DNA of 64,000 nucleotides. Origin: Aequorivita capsosiphonis DSM 23843. GTDB taxonomy: Bacteria; Bacteroidota; Bacteroidia; Flavobacteriales; Flavobacteriaceae. The position numbers were made by a program, and so were the translations under genes. Positions 26,307 to 35,682 of the stretch are shown here, in pieces (the first letter of the stretch is position 1; the number at the start of each line of letters is the position of its first letter). A model generated the notes under the pieces. The model was not told the DNA's origin. It searched no databases and worked only from the letters and a program-made list of their open reading frames with translations. The DNA lies in the NCBI RefSeq assembly GCF_000429125.1, contig NZ_KE386849.1:282647-346646 (forward strand), in the 5' to 3' direction.

Positions 26307-28278
26307 TTCTGTTTAAAAGTAGACTAACAGCTTCTTCAATGTCATCTATATCCTTGACTAATTCACAAAGCGTTACATTGTCAGGTTCGTTTATACCGTC
26401 AAAGCTTGGGAATTTAATAACGTGATTGGTTTTTACCGTAACAAAACCAGCACCAAGAATAAGGGCGATTTTTTCGTAATCGTGGTAAAAGTATTCTTGG
26501 AGTAATGGAATCACTTTATTCTTAAAAACCTCTTCCAATGCTAGCGTATCTCCACTTTCCACGTTCATAAAGTAAGAATGTCCAATAGTGTGATCTCTGT
26601 CCAATAAAAACTTGATACGCTCATTGATGGTAAGGAGTACTTCTTCGAGGTTAAATTCGTCAAATTCTATATCTGTAAGCAAAGAGGGCTCTGGCATTAT
26701 CTCCTTAAAACTAAACCTTCTTCTCAGCGCGCTGTCCAGTGCTTCAACTGAACGGTCGGCGGTATTCATGGTGGCTATTATATACAAATTTTTGGGTACA
26801 CCAAATTTCTGTTTGGAATAGGGAAGCATTACTTCCAAAGCTTCCTCTGCTCCAGTACGTTTGTCGGGTTCAATAAGAGTAATTAGTTCACCGAAAATTC
26901 CAGATACGTTTCCCCGATTGATTTCATCAATGATGAACACATAAGGTTTGTCATTATTTTTAATTTCAGAGAACTTAGGGAGATGATAATTTCTGTACAA
27001 ATGTTCCAAAATTCCCTTTACATACGAAGGATTGTAAAGATCCGTGAGAGGAGCTCCTTCATATAGCATACGAATATTTTCTATTGCGGCCGGATATTGT
27101 GGGTTTTCAACATTTGACTCGTGCGGTCGAATGCGAAAGGTTGTCTGCCCAGTATAATTGACATCAAATTTATTACCTCGGTCAGTTGTTAAGGTAATAG
27201 GGCCATTATCAAGTATATCATTTTTTAATCTCGTAACAATAGCATCAAAATCGCCAGATTTTATTGAGCCCGTGCGTGATTTATCGCAAATGGACCTAAA
27301 AATCCCTTTCTGCACCACATAAATAATATCTTTTTCATTTATAATCTCTGGTTTAATACCCTCAACGAAGTCTTCATAGGAAAAACTTTGATGGAAAGTA
27401 CAAAAGGCAATCTGTCCACCGCCTTCGCTCCAATTGTTTATTAATAGACGATCGTATTCCTCCTTTATTGACTTTCGATTCCCCTTATTCGCGTTATAAA
27501 AATCTGGGTTAATAATTTTTACAGCCAAGCTAACTGTTTCAAATGTTTTTCCGGTTCCAGGTGGTCCATACAAGATTTGATTTAAAGGTTTCCTATTTTT
27601 ATCGTTAGGTAATTCATTATTAGAGGCAATATTATGACTGATAATCTTAGGTTCATCGTCAGAAATATTAATATTATTATATTTTGAAAAACGTTTTCCT
27701 AAATTACTTTGCATTCTATTGAATTCAGACAAAGTAATTCTATGTGAAACAAATTCAGGATTTTTTCTTTTAATTTCCTGAATAGCAGAATCTACAATTG
27801 GCATTATTATTTCTAAGTCCTTATCTATATCCTCTAACATGGCATCAATAGAAGTATAGCTGTTTTGTCTTGGAGCTATTTTGAAATTAAGCATTTTATT
27901 GTGGTCTGGACTGTCATAAGAAAAGTTCAATTTTTTTTTAATTGCTGAATCTTTTATTAATGAAATAAGCTCAAGAGCCCATTTATTTTGATCGTCATGA
28001 GGTGATTTCGTTTGGTTAAACTCAAAATTATAGCCAAAATAGTTATCCTTGGAACCAAATATTATACTAATTGCATCTCCTGAAGATCCAGGAAAACTAA
28101 CAGGTATGGTCCAAAGTGTAGTAGCAAAATAATTTGATCTTTTTGTTCCAACAAAATAGTCACTCTCAGCACCCTTTGAGCCTTTCATTCTTACTGAAAA
28201 AGTAAAACTCGGATCATTTGTATGTTTTTCTTGTAGCCAAGAATATACTTGTTTTTCGTACTCTTTATAATCAATCAT
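26296..28278 (-). CDS. mcrB: McrB, GTP-dependent AAA+ subunit of McrBC
   Basis: 660 aa. The AAA+ domain has Walker A GPPGTGKTFE at about residues 236-245, Walker B VFIIDEINRGN at about 444-454, the McrB/GTP-type motif MNTADRS at about 505-511, and an arginine-finger region with ALDSALRRRF. The first 200 residues form a DUF3578-like N-terminal recognition domain (FSVRMKGSKGAESDYFVG, then SFPGSSGDAISIIFG), which decides what DNA modification is read. This differs from E. coli McrB and could read other cytosine bases. It begins 197 bp after the CoiA-like gene and overlaps mcrC by 11 bp. Confidence 0.95.
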   Translation of the reverse strand: MIDYKEYEKQVYSWLQEKHTNDPSFTFSVRMKGSKGAESDYFVGTKRSNYFATTLWTIPVSFPGSSGDAISIIFGSKDNYFGYNFEFNQTKSPHDDQNKWALELISLIKDSAIKKKLNFSYDSPDHNKMLNFKIAPRQNSYTSIDAMLEDIDKDLEIIMPIVDSAIQEIKRKNPEFVSHRITLSEFNRMQSNLGKRFSKYNNINISDDEPKIISHNIASNNELPNDKNRKPLNQILYGPPGTGKTFETVSLAVKIINPDFYNANKGNRKSIKEEYDRLLINNWSEGGGQIAFCTFHQSFSYEDFVEGIKPEIINEKDIIYVVQKGIFRSICDKSRTGSIKSGDFDAIVTRLKNDILDNGPITLTTDRGNKFDVNYTGQTTFRIRPHESNVENPQYPAAIENIRMLYEGAPLTDLYNPSYVKGILEHLYRNYHLPKFSEIKNNDKPYVFIIDEINRGNVSGIFGELITLIEPDKRTGAEEALEVMLPYSKQKFGVPKNLYIIATMNTADRSVEALDSALRRRFSFKEIMPEPSLLTDIEFDEFNLEEVLLTINERIKFLLDRDHTIGHSYFMNVESGDTLALEEVFKNKVIPLLQEYFYHDYEKIALILGAGFVTVKTNHVIKFPSFDGINEPDNVTLCELVKDIDDIEEAVSLLLNRNAQ

Positions 28279-28475
28279 GTTGCTATTTATTAAATCTTTT
28301 GATTTGCTTTATTCACACCTCTTAATTTCGAGCACATATTCTTATGGCTTCTTGTCGTTATCAATCATAGTTTCCATTCTATAATACTGTCTATATTTTA
28401 TCCACTTATTCTATTTAAATATTGGTAGATTCAATTTCTCTATCAAACTTTTCTAAAAACCATTCTAAAGATTTA

Positions 28476-30215
28476 TTACTCTTTCCAAGTTCCCTTTTTA
28501 AAAAACTCTCGTGCTCGTTTATAGAATTCTTCTTGGCGTTGAGCATCTTTGTAATCGTGTCCCACTCGCTGTGCTTCCAATACATACTTAATTCGTTTGG
28601 GAAATTGGCTGGGGGAACTTCTGAATTCTTCAAGAAATTGATCAAAAATTGCTCTTTCTGATCGCTGTTCCTCTTCAATAAGAACAGCTTCTTCTCTATC
28701 AAAACTTTGTTGTTCTTCTTTTTCAAGTTTTCCAAACGTTCTTGATAGGGTTTGCTCTTCGATTCGTAATCTTGCAATAATTCGTTCTTCCTCGCTATAA
28801 GCTTCTGATAATTTTTCTTTTCTATTTCTAAATTGAATTCCAATTCGTTCTTTAATCTCGTTTTTTCTAATTGTAAAGCTACCAAGTTCTTCTCTTTCAA
28901 GGTTTTTATGGATTGTAACGAGCTCGTTTTGTTCTTGTAATAATCTTGAGATAGATTCTTCTTTTGCTTGGATAAGCTGTCCAAATTCTTTTGTAAATTT
29001 TTCAAATTCAATTCGTAACTTTTCCCTATCTGATTCAAATCTATCTGTAACAGTTGCCTCAGTCCATCCATTTTCGAGCTCCTCTCTTTTATCGCTATCA
29101 ATTCCTGCTTGCTCTGTTTCAAGCTTTCCTTTTTTTGAATTATATCTTGCTTCCAAATCATTAAAGTATTCTCGAAATCTACTTTCATTATCAACAAGCT
29201 TTCCTCCCTGTCTTTCAAGGTTGATGTTTTGATCTGTAAATTGTTTTCGTACTTCTTTATCAATTCCTCCTTCCAATTCTCCCAATCTCTTTTGCTCTCC
29301 TCTTGTAGCTTTCTCAATTCTTGATATTTCAGATTCAAGGTGTTGTTCAGCTCCTCTGTACGATTTTGACTGTAGGAATTTTTTAATAGTTCGTAACGTG
29401 TTATTAAGTCTTGCCTTGCGGCAACTGATATCTTCATCAAAAATTCTTCTTTGGTCTTCATCAAATTCCAATATTCCTTCTGAAGTTCTAAAGGAAACTC
29501 TTTCGTAAGTGGTGTTTGCTTCGTTTTCATTGTATTCCCATTTTATGCGTTGTGTTGAATTAAAATTATCTTCAATGTCTTGTTCTGAAGATTTAGGAAC
29601 AATAATGCTGATGGTATCAATACCTAATCGTCGTAACTTTATCTTTTTCTCAGCACTTACTTTATGAGTTATTACTAATTCTATTAATAAAATTGGCTTT
29701 TCATTTACATCAAAAAAAACCACATCAGGTCTTATTAATAAGTATCTATTTTCTACATCTGCATTTTTGCCAAACTTTACTGCACCTTCATCATCTTCAT
29801 AAAAAGTAAGTTGGGATTTTACCTTATGTGCTTTTACGAATTTTGCTTTTTCTAAAAGCATGGGTGTTCCATCTTCTCCTTTTGGAGGATATTTATAAAC
29901 ACTTGGTACTTTTATGAGTTTTAGCCTTTGTAGAATATCTGTTGCTAAAAGTTCTCTATATTGTCTATTGCTAAAAGTGCAGGGTGTTTCATCTTTCGTG
30001 ATGTCAACGGGAACGTGTCTAAAGAAAGACCTATGATTGAGATTCTTTTTTTTCTTAACTGCCTCCATTTCCTTATCACATCCAATACAGAAATAACCTT
30101 TACGACCACTAATTGCATTATCGATATAAAGATGATTGCCTTTTACATCTTTAGCCCAATCATTATTGGATTCAACATCATATTTTTTTTCTTCTAAAGG
30201 CATAATTCCACTCAC
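28476..30215 (-). CDS. CoiA-like nuclease protein with zinc-binding N-terminus and long coiled coil
   Basis: 579 aa. Residues 43-79 hold a possible zinc site (Cys43, Cys46, His61, His67, Cys79). At about 155-180 a nuclease-like core reads RPDVVFFDVNEKPILLIELV, with Asp and Glu in PD-(D/E)XK order but Val where Lys is usual. The rest (about 240-560) is a very charged coiled coil rich in E, K and R. Zinc motif plus nuclease resembles competence CoiA-type proteins, so I infer a DNA-acting defence or repair protein. It follows the PD-(D/E)XK gene by 26 bp. Oddly, a second frame is also open over the coiled coil (see rejected list). The start could be the Met four residues in (30203). Confidence 0.7.
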   Translation of the reverse strand: MSGIMPLEEKKYDVESNNDWAKDVKGNHLYIDNAISGRKGYFCIGCDKEMEAVKKKKNLNHRSFFRHVPVDITKDETPCTFSNRQYRELLATDILQRLKLIKVPSVYKYPPKGEDGTPMLLEKAKFVKAHKVKSQLTFYEDDEGAVKFGKNADVENRYLLIRPDVVFFDVNEKPILLIELVITHKVSAEKKIKLRRLGIDTISIIVPKSSEQDIEDNFNSTQRIKWEYNENEANTTYERVSFRTSEGILEFDEDQRRIFDEDISCRKARLNNTLRTIKKFLQSKSYRGAEQHLESEISRIEKATRGEQKRLGELEGGIDKEVRKQFTDQNINLERQGGKLVDNESRFREYFNDLEARYNSKKGKLETEQAGIDSDKREELENGWTEATVTDRFESDREKLRIEFEKFTKEFGQLIQAKEESISRLLQEQNELVTIHKNLEREELGSFTIRKNEIKERIGIQFRNRKEKLSEAYSEEERIIARLRIEEQTLSRTFGKLEKEEQQSFDREEAVLIEEEQRSERAIFDQFLEEFRSSPSQFPKRIKYVLEAQRVGHDYKDAQRQEEFYKRAREFFKKGTWKE

Positions 30216-30241
30216 GATATGTATTTACATGATTTTAAATA

Positions 30242-31513
30242 TTAGATTTGATTTGGTTCGTCATTTAAAATATTTTCAATACCATTAGCTCTGTTACTTT
30301 CAATTTCCTCTACGACCGTCGTATATTCATTTATAAATTTAATAACCTGTAAAACTGTCTCTTCAAGTAAATCTTTAAATGTCTGGGAGTTTTCATCATT
30401 TAATTTTTGAAGTAAATCACCGCTATTTAGATGAAGTGAATTGCCCTTAGGGGTTCTAATTAACCTAATAACTGGCCAGTATTTACTTAAATATTTATCA
30501 GACTCCTCATTTGCAAAATCAATATTAATTTCTTGAGTTAATCTATCGAAAATACCAATAAAGATTTTACCATTTTCATTTCCTTTACCACTAAATGATT
30601 CAATACCAAAACGCATACTTAAATCTTTCGTTTTATTTAACTCGATCCAAATCTGAGAATAATGATAATCTGATGCATTTCCGCTTACTACCCTATAATT
30701 TCTATCAATCAATACATTTTGTAAGTTTCGTATTACAGCTTGTCTAAAAGACTCTCGAACATTATAAATAAGCTTATCAAAATTACTATGAACATATTGA
30801 GCAGCTTCATAATTATTTAAAATACTTGATGTCAATTCTTTCTCACGTGTTTTGTCCATAGTTTTAGTAAGTTTTTTTAATAGTAATATGTATTGTTTGA
30901 GTGATAAAGAAAGAATAGAGTCTTTTTTTAATAATTCTCTACTTTCAGTTAGCCAACTAATAATATCTTCTTTATAACTAATTTTTTGTATAGTTTCCAA
31001 TTTTAGGGTATGGTAACTATACTTAGTGGGTTCATTACCATAAAGATTCAAGTAGACCAATATTGTTTTTGTTTCGTTGTATTTGCTATATCTATAAAGT
31101 TGCTTTCTTTGGTCTTTTGCATAGATTTTATTCTCTAGTGCAATTGTTTTCCCATTATCAAATCTTATAAGGATATCAATAAATCCTCCTCTCTCGTAAT
31201 TCTCATCGATTTTACCTAAATGAAATTCCTGAGTTACAGTTGTATTATTTAAATCCTTCCCATCAAATTTATAACCGATAATCTTTAAGAATTTATCAAG
31301 AAAAAAATCTTTTTTATAATGATTCTGCCTCGGATCAAGAAGTGTTGCAATGATTGCAGAGTGTGTGTATGTTTCATTTGACTCCATTCCCATAATACTG
31401 AATAGATTGAAGTCTTCTCCTTTTTCCTTTGATATTTCTTTATGTCGATTCGTTATTGCTCCAACATCCTGTAAAAAGGGATCGAGATTTTCTTTAATCG
31501 TACTTTCGTTCAT
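30242..31513 (-). CDS. PD-(D/E)XK nuclease family protein (PDDEXK_4-like)
   Basis: 423 aa. The first 145 residues match the PDDEXK_4 pattern: ETYTHSAIIATLLDP (about 47-61), then GGFIDILIRFDNGKTIALENK (about 109-129) with Asp113, Glu127 and Lys129 as catalytic residues, and QLYRYSKY with a conserved Gln/Tyr. The remaining 280 residues have no motif I recognise and may bind DNA or a partner. It lies 31 bp after hsdR and 26 bp before the CoiA-like gene on the same strand. Such nucleases occur often beside restriction genes; the trigger and target are unknown. Confidence 0.85.
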   Translation of the reverse strand: MNESTIKENLDPFLQDVGAITNRHKEISKEKGEDFNLFSIMGMESNETYTHSAIIATLLDPRQNHYKKDFFLDKFLKIIGYKFDGKDLNNTTVTQEFHLGKIDENYERGGFIDILIRFDNGKTIALENKIYAKDQRKQLYRYSKYNETKTILVYLNLYGNEPTKYSYHTLKLETIQKISYKEDIISWLTESRELLKKDSILSLSLKQYILLLKKLTKTMDKTREKELTSSILNNYEAAQYVHSNFDKLIYNVRESFRQAVIRNLQNVLIDRNYRVVSGNASDYHYSQIWIELNKTKDLSMRFGIESFSGKGNENGKIFIGIFDRLTQEINIDFANEESDKYLSKYWPVIRLIRTPKGNSLHLNSGDLLQKLNDENSQTFKDLLEETVLQVIKFINEYTTVVEEIESNRANGIENILNDEPNQI

Positions 31514-31544
31514 CTATTTTTATTGTTAAGTATTTCTATAATTC

Positions 31545-34500
31545 CTAAGCACTCCACTCCCCAAATTGCCCCTCAGCCTGCAACATTATTTCCTGCATTA
31601 TCTCATTAAGCTCAGAGATAGATATCTTCCCGCGCAATTCCTTTTTTACTGCCAATCTAATTGCCGCTTTTGCATTTTCCTTTTTGGTCCAGTCTAGCTG
31701 CAGGTTTTTCTTTACGGCTTTTACTACTCCGTGAACGATATCCTGTATCGGCCCTTCTTCCTTGATTATATCTTTTTTAGCGGCTAGAATATCATAAAAA
31801 GCCAATTCCTCATCGGTCAGGCCTAATGATTGTTTGCGCTCGTCTTCCTGCTGAAGGTCCTTTGCGCGGGATATTAGTTCAGCAATAGTTGCGTAGGAGT
31901 CGAGGGCATTGGAATGGTAGCGATCTATCACCTTTTCCAGCTCTTCTCTTAGGGAAGTATATTTCTTTATGTTTTTATGAAGTCTAAGTTTTATCTCGTC
32001 CTTCAATATGTTTTTAATCAATTCTATTTTTAGTGCCAATCCGTCTTTTTCCTGTTTGGCTCCTAGGAGAAAAGTTTCATCTAAAATGGAAATATCAGCT
32101 CTTTCAATTCCTGCCATTGCGAAAACATCTACAATATCTTCACTGTCTATACTTTGGCTGATTAACTCCTTTACTTTTTCTTTTCGGTCGTTTCTGCTGG
32201 AAGTAACTGATTTCGCATTTCGCACCGCTTTGGAAACGTGCTGCATAAACAAAACATCTATGGCGAAGTCTTGTATGGCTGGTTGACTTTTTACAATACT
32301 CAGCAAACTAGTAAGCGATTTTTCCGCTTTCATAAAGTCTTCGGAATCCTCATCGCTTTTAATAATAACGTTAATGGCTCGTTTTACTAAAAGCAATTTA
32401 TCACCATCTCGCAAGGCCTTCCAATGACTATAATCTATATCCTGCGGAATAAATACCTTACACTTTTCAATCTGATTGAAGAACAATTCTAACGCTTGCT
32501 CCATATCGATTGTGGGTTTCCCCTTTCTTCCTTCTTGGGTGTATTTGCTGGTAGCAGTTTTTAGGTTATCGCCAATCCCGATATAATCCACTATAACTCC
32601 GTTTCGTTTATCGAAGAAAACTCTATTAGTACGCGTTATGGCCTGCATTAGCGTATGGCCTCTCATTATCTTATCTACATACATAGTATGCACGCAAGGG
32701 GCGTCAAAACCAGTAAGCCACATATCGCGTACAATTACAATCTGCAATGGATCATCTGGGGTTCTAAAGCGTTTCTTCATCCCTTCCGTAGCATCCTTGG
32801 TACGAATATGCTCATTCCACGAAAGCGGATCTTTACTTATGTTTCCGGTCATAATAACGGCAACCTCAGGACAGCCTTCCAAAGCAGTAAGCGCATTATA
32901 CATCTTGACGCAATTTCTACGGCTCATACATACCACCATTGCCTTTCCTTCCAACGTATCGGTTCGGGTGGTATAATGGCGTAAGATATCTGCGGCAATT
33001 TTATTTACACGGTCTTCGGAACCTGCTGCATCTTCAATCGCAGCCCAACGCAAGGAAGGGTCATCTTCTGCCGATTCAGCTATTTCGTCCACATCGCTAT
33101 CAATGGCTTCATTCCATAAATGGAGTTTTGCCAAACGCGGTTCATAAAAGATATTTACGGTGGCGTTATCATCAACAGCCTGTTTTATGTCGTAAACGTG
33201 AATTAGGTTTCCAAAAACCTCAACGGTGTCCGCATCTTTGCTATCTATGGGCGTACCCGTAAAACCGATAAAGGAAGCATTGGGTAAGGCTTTGCGCATA
33301 TTACTTGCAAACCCATCCAACAAACCATATTGGGTCCGGTGTGCCTCGTCTGCCATTACAATTATGTTCTCGCGTTCGCTAAGTGTGGGATGCTCTAACT
33401 CACCAAGTTTTTCGTCGGTGGATTGTTTTAAACGGAACTTTTCAATAGTAGTAAAGATTACGCCTCCAGCTCCCACCGAAAGCAATCTTCGAAGGTGATC
33501 GGTACTCTCGGCGTGCTGTACATCTCCTACTAGATCTTTTGCCAATACAAAATTTTCATAGAGCTGAATATCCAAATCGCTTCTGTCCACTTGTACGATT
33601 ATGGTAGGGTTTTTCAATTCTGGCAAACTTCGTAGAATTCCAGTGTACATTGCCATACTCATACTTTTACCACTTCCCTGTGTATGCCATATTACGCCAA
33701 TACGACCATCTCCAAAAGGACGAACGGATTTCTTGGCTGCTTCTACAGCAAAGGCAACTCCAAAGAATTGGTGATACTTGGCGCCTTTTTTTATTAAAGT
33801 GCCGTTGTGGTCTTCATGAAAAATAAAGTTCTTGATATAGTTTAGCAATCTATCTTTTGGGAAAAGCCCAAAGAGCAGGGTATGCATCTGAAAGTCGTCT
33901 TCCTGAACGGTATCAACCCCATTTATACTTTTCCAAGCTGCGTACCATTCCATACCCGAGCTATACATTCCGTGTTGCGCCTCGTTGCCATCGCTGATTA
34001 CGGTGATGGCGTTGTACTCGAACAAAACAGGAATATCTTTTATATAATGCCCTATCTGGTTATGAGCTTCTTTTAGGTTGGTAGTATCGTCATACCAGTT
34101 TTTAAGTTCGAAGACTACAAGCGGCAAGCCATTTATATAAATGATAATATCGGGTCTTCGTTTGTTTTTGCCCGTAATGCTAAACTGATTTACTGCCCAA
34201 AAGGCATTATTTTTAGGGTTTTCAAAATCTATAGGATAAATATGAACCGCTTTTTCCTCGCCATCCACATCTTCGTAAGCATATTCTTTGCCTTTGGTAA
34301 GCTTTAGGTGAAAGTCACGATTGCGATGGTCTAAATCTGCGCCTACATTATTGGTGAGTTCTGCAACAGCAAGCGCTTGAATCTCTTGGGGTATATTCGG
34401 GTATTGCTTTTCAATAAACGCCAATAAGGGTTCCTTAAGCACCACCTCAGTATTATTCTGTGGCAAGCCTGTACCCAGTTTATGGGTGTACCCCAAATCT

Positions 34501-34577
34501 GTAAGCCAATCTATGGCGGCTTGTTCTATTGTTGCTTCTTTGGTCATATTCGTTATTGCAAAACAATCATTTTTCAA
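31545..34577 (-). CDS. hsdR: Type I restriction enzyme R subunit
   Basis: 1010 aa. An N-terminal nuclease core at about residues 135-165 reads RPDIIIYINGLPLVVFELKN (Asp, Glu, Lys), then an SF2 helicase with Walker A HTQGSGKSMS at about 296-305, DEAH-box MADEAHRTQYG at about 407-417, TGTP (motif III) and later helicase motifs with LTGFDAPCVHTMYVDK and ITRTNR. All motifs appear intact, so the enzyme is probably active. It cuts unmodified DNA after translocation. Alternative start: the Met at residue 11 (34547). It begins 7 bp after hsdS and 31 bp before the PD-(D/E)XK gene. Confidence 0.96.
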   Translation of the reverse strand: MKNDCFAITNMTKEATIEQAAIDWLTDLGYTHKLGTGLPQNNTEVVLKEPLLAFIEKQYPNIPQEIQALAVAELTNNVGADLDHRNRDFHLKLTKGKEYAYEDVDGEEKAVHIYPIDFENPKNNAFWAVNQFSITGKNKRRPDIIIYINGLPLVVFELKNWYDDTTNLKEAHNQIGHYIKDIPVLFEYNAITVISDGNEAQHGMYSSGMEWYAAWKSINGVDTVQEDDFQMHTLLFGLFPKDRLLNYIKNFIFHEDHNGTLIKKGAKYHQFFGVAFAVEAAKKSVRPFGDGRIGVIWHTQGSGKSMSMAMYTGILRSLPELKNPTIIVQVDRSDLDIQLYENFVLAKDLVGDVQHAESTDHLRRLLSVGAGGVIFTTIEKFRLKQSTDEKLGELEHPTLSERENIIVMADEAHRTQYGLLDGFASNMRKALPNASFIGFTGTPIDSKDADTVEVFGNLIHVYDIKQAVDDNATVNIFYEPRLAKLHLWNEAIDSDVDEIAESAEDDPSLRWAAIEDAAGSEDRVNKIAADILRHYTTRTDTLEGKAMVVCMSRRNCVKMYNALTALEGCPEVAVIMTGNISKDPLSWNEHIRTKDATEGMKKRFRTPDDPLQIVIVRDMWLTGFDAPCVHTMYVDKIMRGHTLMQAITRTNRVFFDKRNGVIVDYIGIGDNLKTATSKYTQEGRKGKPTIDMEQALELFFNQIEKCKVFIPQDIDYSHWKALRDGDKLLLVKRAINVIIKSDEDSEDFMKAEKSLTSLLSIVKSQPAIQDFAIDVLFMQHVSKAVRNAKSVTSSRNDRKEKVKELISQSIDSEDIVDVFAMAGIERADISILDETFLLGAKQEKDGLALKIELIKNILKDEIKLRLHKNIKKYTSLREELEKVIDRYHSNALDSYATIAELISRAKDLQQEDERKQSLGLTDEELAFYDILAAKKDIIKEEGPIQDIVHGVVKAVKKNLQLDWTKKENAKAAIRLAVKKELRGKISISELNEIMQEIMLQAEGQFGEWSA

Positions 34578-34584
34578 ATTCCAT

Positions 34585-35679
34585 TTATGCGTTCACTGGC
34601 TCAAACTCTTTTAATCGTACTTCGCCACTTATCAATTTTGGCAATAGGGTGTTGCGGAGTTGGGTTAGGGTTTGATTCTCTTCAATGTTAGCTTTTATAC
34701 TACTGAAGTATCTATTTACCGTTTCATCAAATATTTTAATTTGATCTATATCGGGAACTAAAATCTTTATTCTATTTAATAATTCAGTTGTTAAACTTGG
34801 AATTGCAGAACCTACATCCATTCCTGCCAAGTCAGTTACTTTTAAAAAGTGAAATGTGTATTTACCGAAATATTTCTCTTTAATTATTGAATAGAACATT
34901 GTATCAACTGACCAAAATGGTTCAGTTAAATAAAATAAATTACTCAAAGTTCCCTTTCTTGGAATTAAAATTGACTCTTCGTTATATAAATATTGATCTA
35001 CATATCTCATTATACCTCCTGAACCGTAAACTGGATATTTTCCGTCGGCAAGCTTTTTATGAGCCTTTCCATATTTTATGTCTAAGATATGGTCTAATCG
35101 TTTCACCATCCATTCTTTTGGAATTTCTCCCAACTCACTTTCCACGAACTCCCCATCCTTAAACGGTCCAAAATCTACAAACCAATGTTTATAAAGTTCC
35201 ATTGCCATTTCTTCCAAGGTTTTATTAATAGCCAGGTTGTTTTCTATTTTATCGTCTATGTCGGAAAGGATTTGGGCTATTGCTTTTTGTTCGGGGAGAG
35301 ATGGGATTTGAACGTCCAAACTATGAACATCATTCCTATTTAAGGTTGGGACACTAGTACCGGAATTAAACAATTCAAAATTTAAAGTTTGTAAGAAATA
35401 ATAAATGAATTTCGCATTATTACCATGAAAATCTTTTACCCAAAGAGCAGTATTCAAAGGCCAATAATCTCCTTCCTCATAAAATACTTGCCCAAGAGTT
35501 CCTGATCTTCCAGTTGTAACACCAGGACCTTTAACCTTAAATTCATTATGCCAAGAACTAAATCCTGAAGCAGCGATCACGGGATAATCTCCATGTATTC
35601 TTTTAGGATTAGGCAAGTCAAATCCTCTTTGTAAAGTGGATACTTTTCCAAGTTTATATGTTTTCCAGTTTTGGGACAT
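34585..35679 (-). CDS. hsdS: Type I restriction enzyme S subunit
   Basis: 364 aa, with two target-recognition domains and two conserved helical regions. TRD1 begins WKTYKLGKVSTLQRG; the first coiled-coil linker is IPSLPEQKAIAQILSDIDDK followed by FVDFGPF. TRD2 runs from WMVKRLDHILDIKYGKA to a second helix ending LTQLRNTLLPKLISGEVRL. The two halves set the bipartite DNA target of both modification and cutting; the target cannot be read by eye. It starts 3 bp after the KAP NTPase gene, not directly behind hsdM as usual. Confidence 0.95.
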   Translation of the reverse strand: MSQNWKTYKLGKVSTLQRGFDLPNPKRIHGDYPVIAASGFSSWHNEFKVKGPGVTTGRSGTLGQVFYEEGDYWPLNTALWVKDFHGNNAKFIYYFLQTLNFELFNSGTSVPTLNRNDVHSLDVQIPSLPEQKAIAQILSDIDDKIENNLAINKTLEEMAMELYKHWFVDFGPFKDGEFVESELGEIPKEWMVKRLDHILDIKYGKAHKKLADGKYPVYGSGGIMRYVDQYLYNEESILIPRKGTLSNLFYLTEPFWSVDTMFYSIIKEKYFGKYTFHFLKVTDLAGMDVGSAIPSLTTELLNRIKILVPDIDQIKIFDETVNRYFSSIKANIEENQTLTQLRNTLLPKLISGEVRLKEFEPVNA

Positions 35680-35682
35680 TGT

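Noticed and set aside
28415-29530. A 371-codon open frame overlapping the CoiA-like gene on the same strand in another frame, with coiled-coil-like K/E/N composition
   Set aside because: Its length over 1055 bp is striking, but the frame lacks its own start context and it mirrors the charged coiled coil of the 579-aa frame, where GAA, GAG, AAA and AGA codons avoid stops in the shifted frame. The 579-aa frame is supported by zinc and nuclease motifs, so I call the other a shadow. Ribosome profiling or comparison of substitution rates between strains would settle it.
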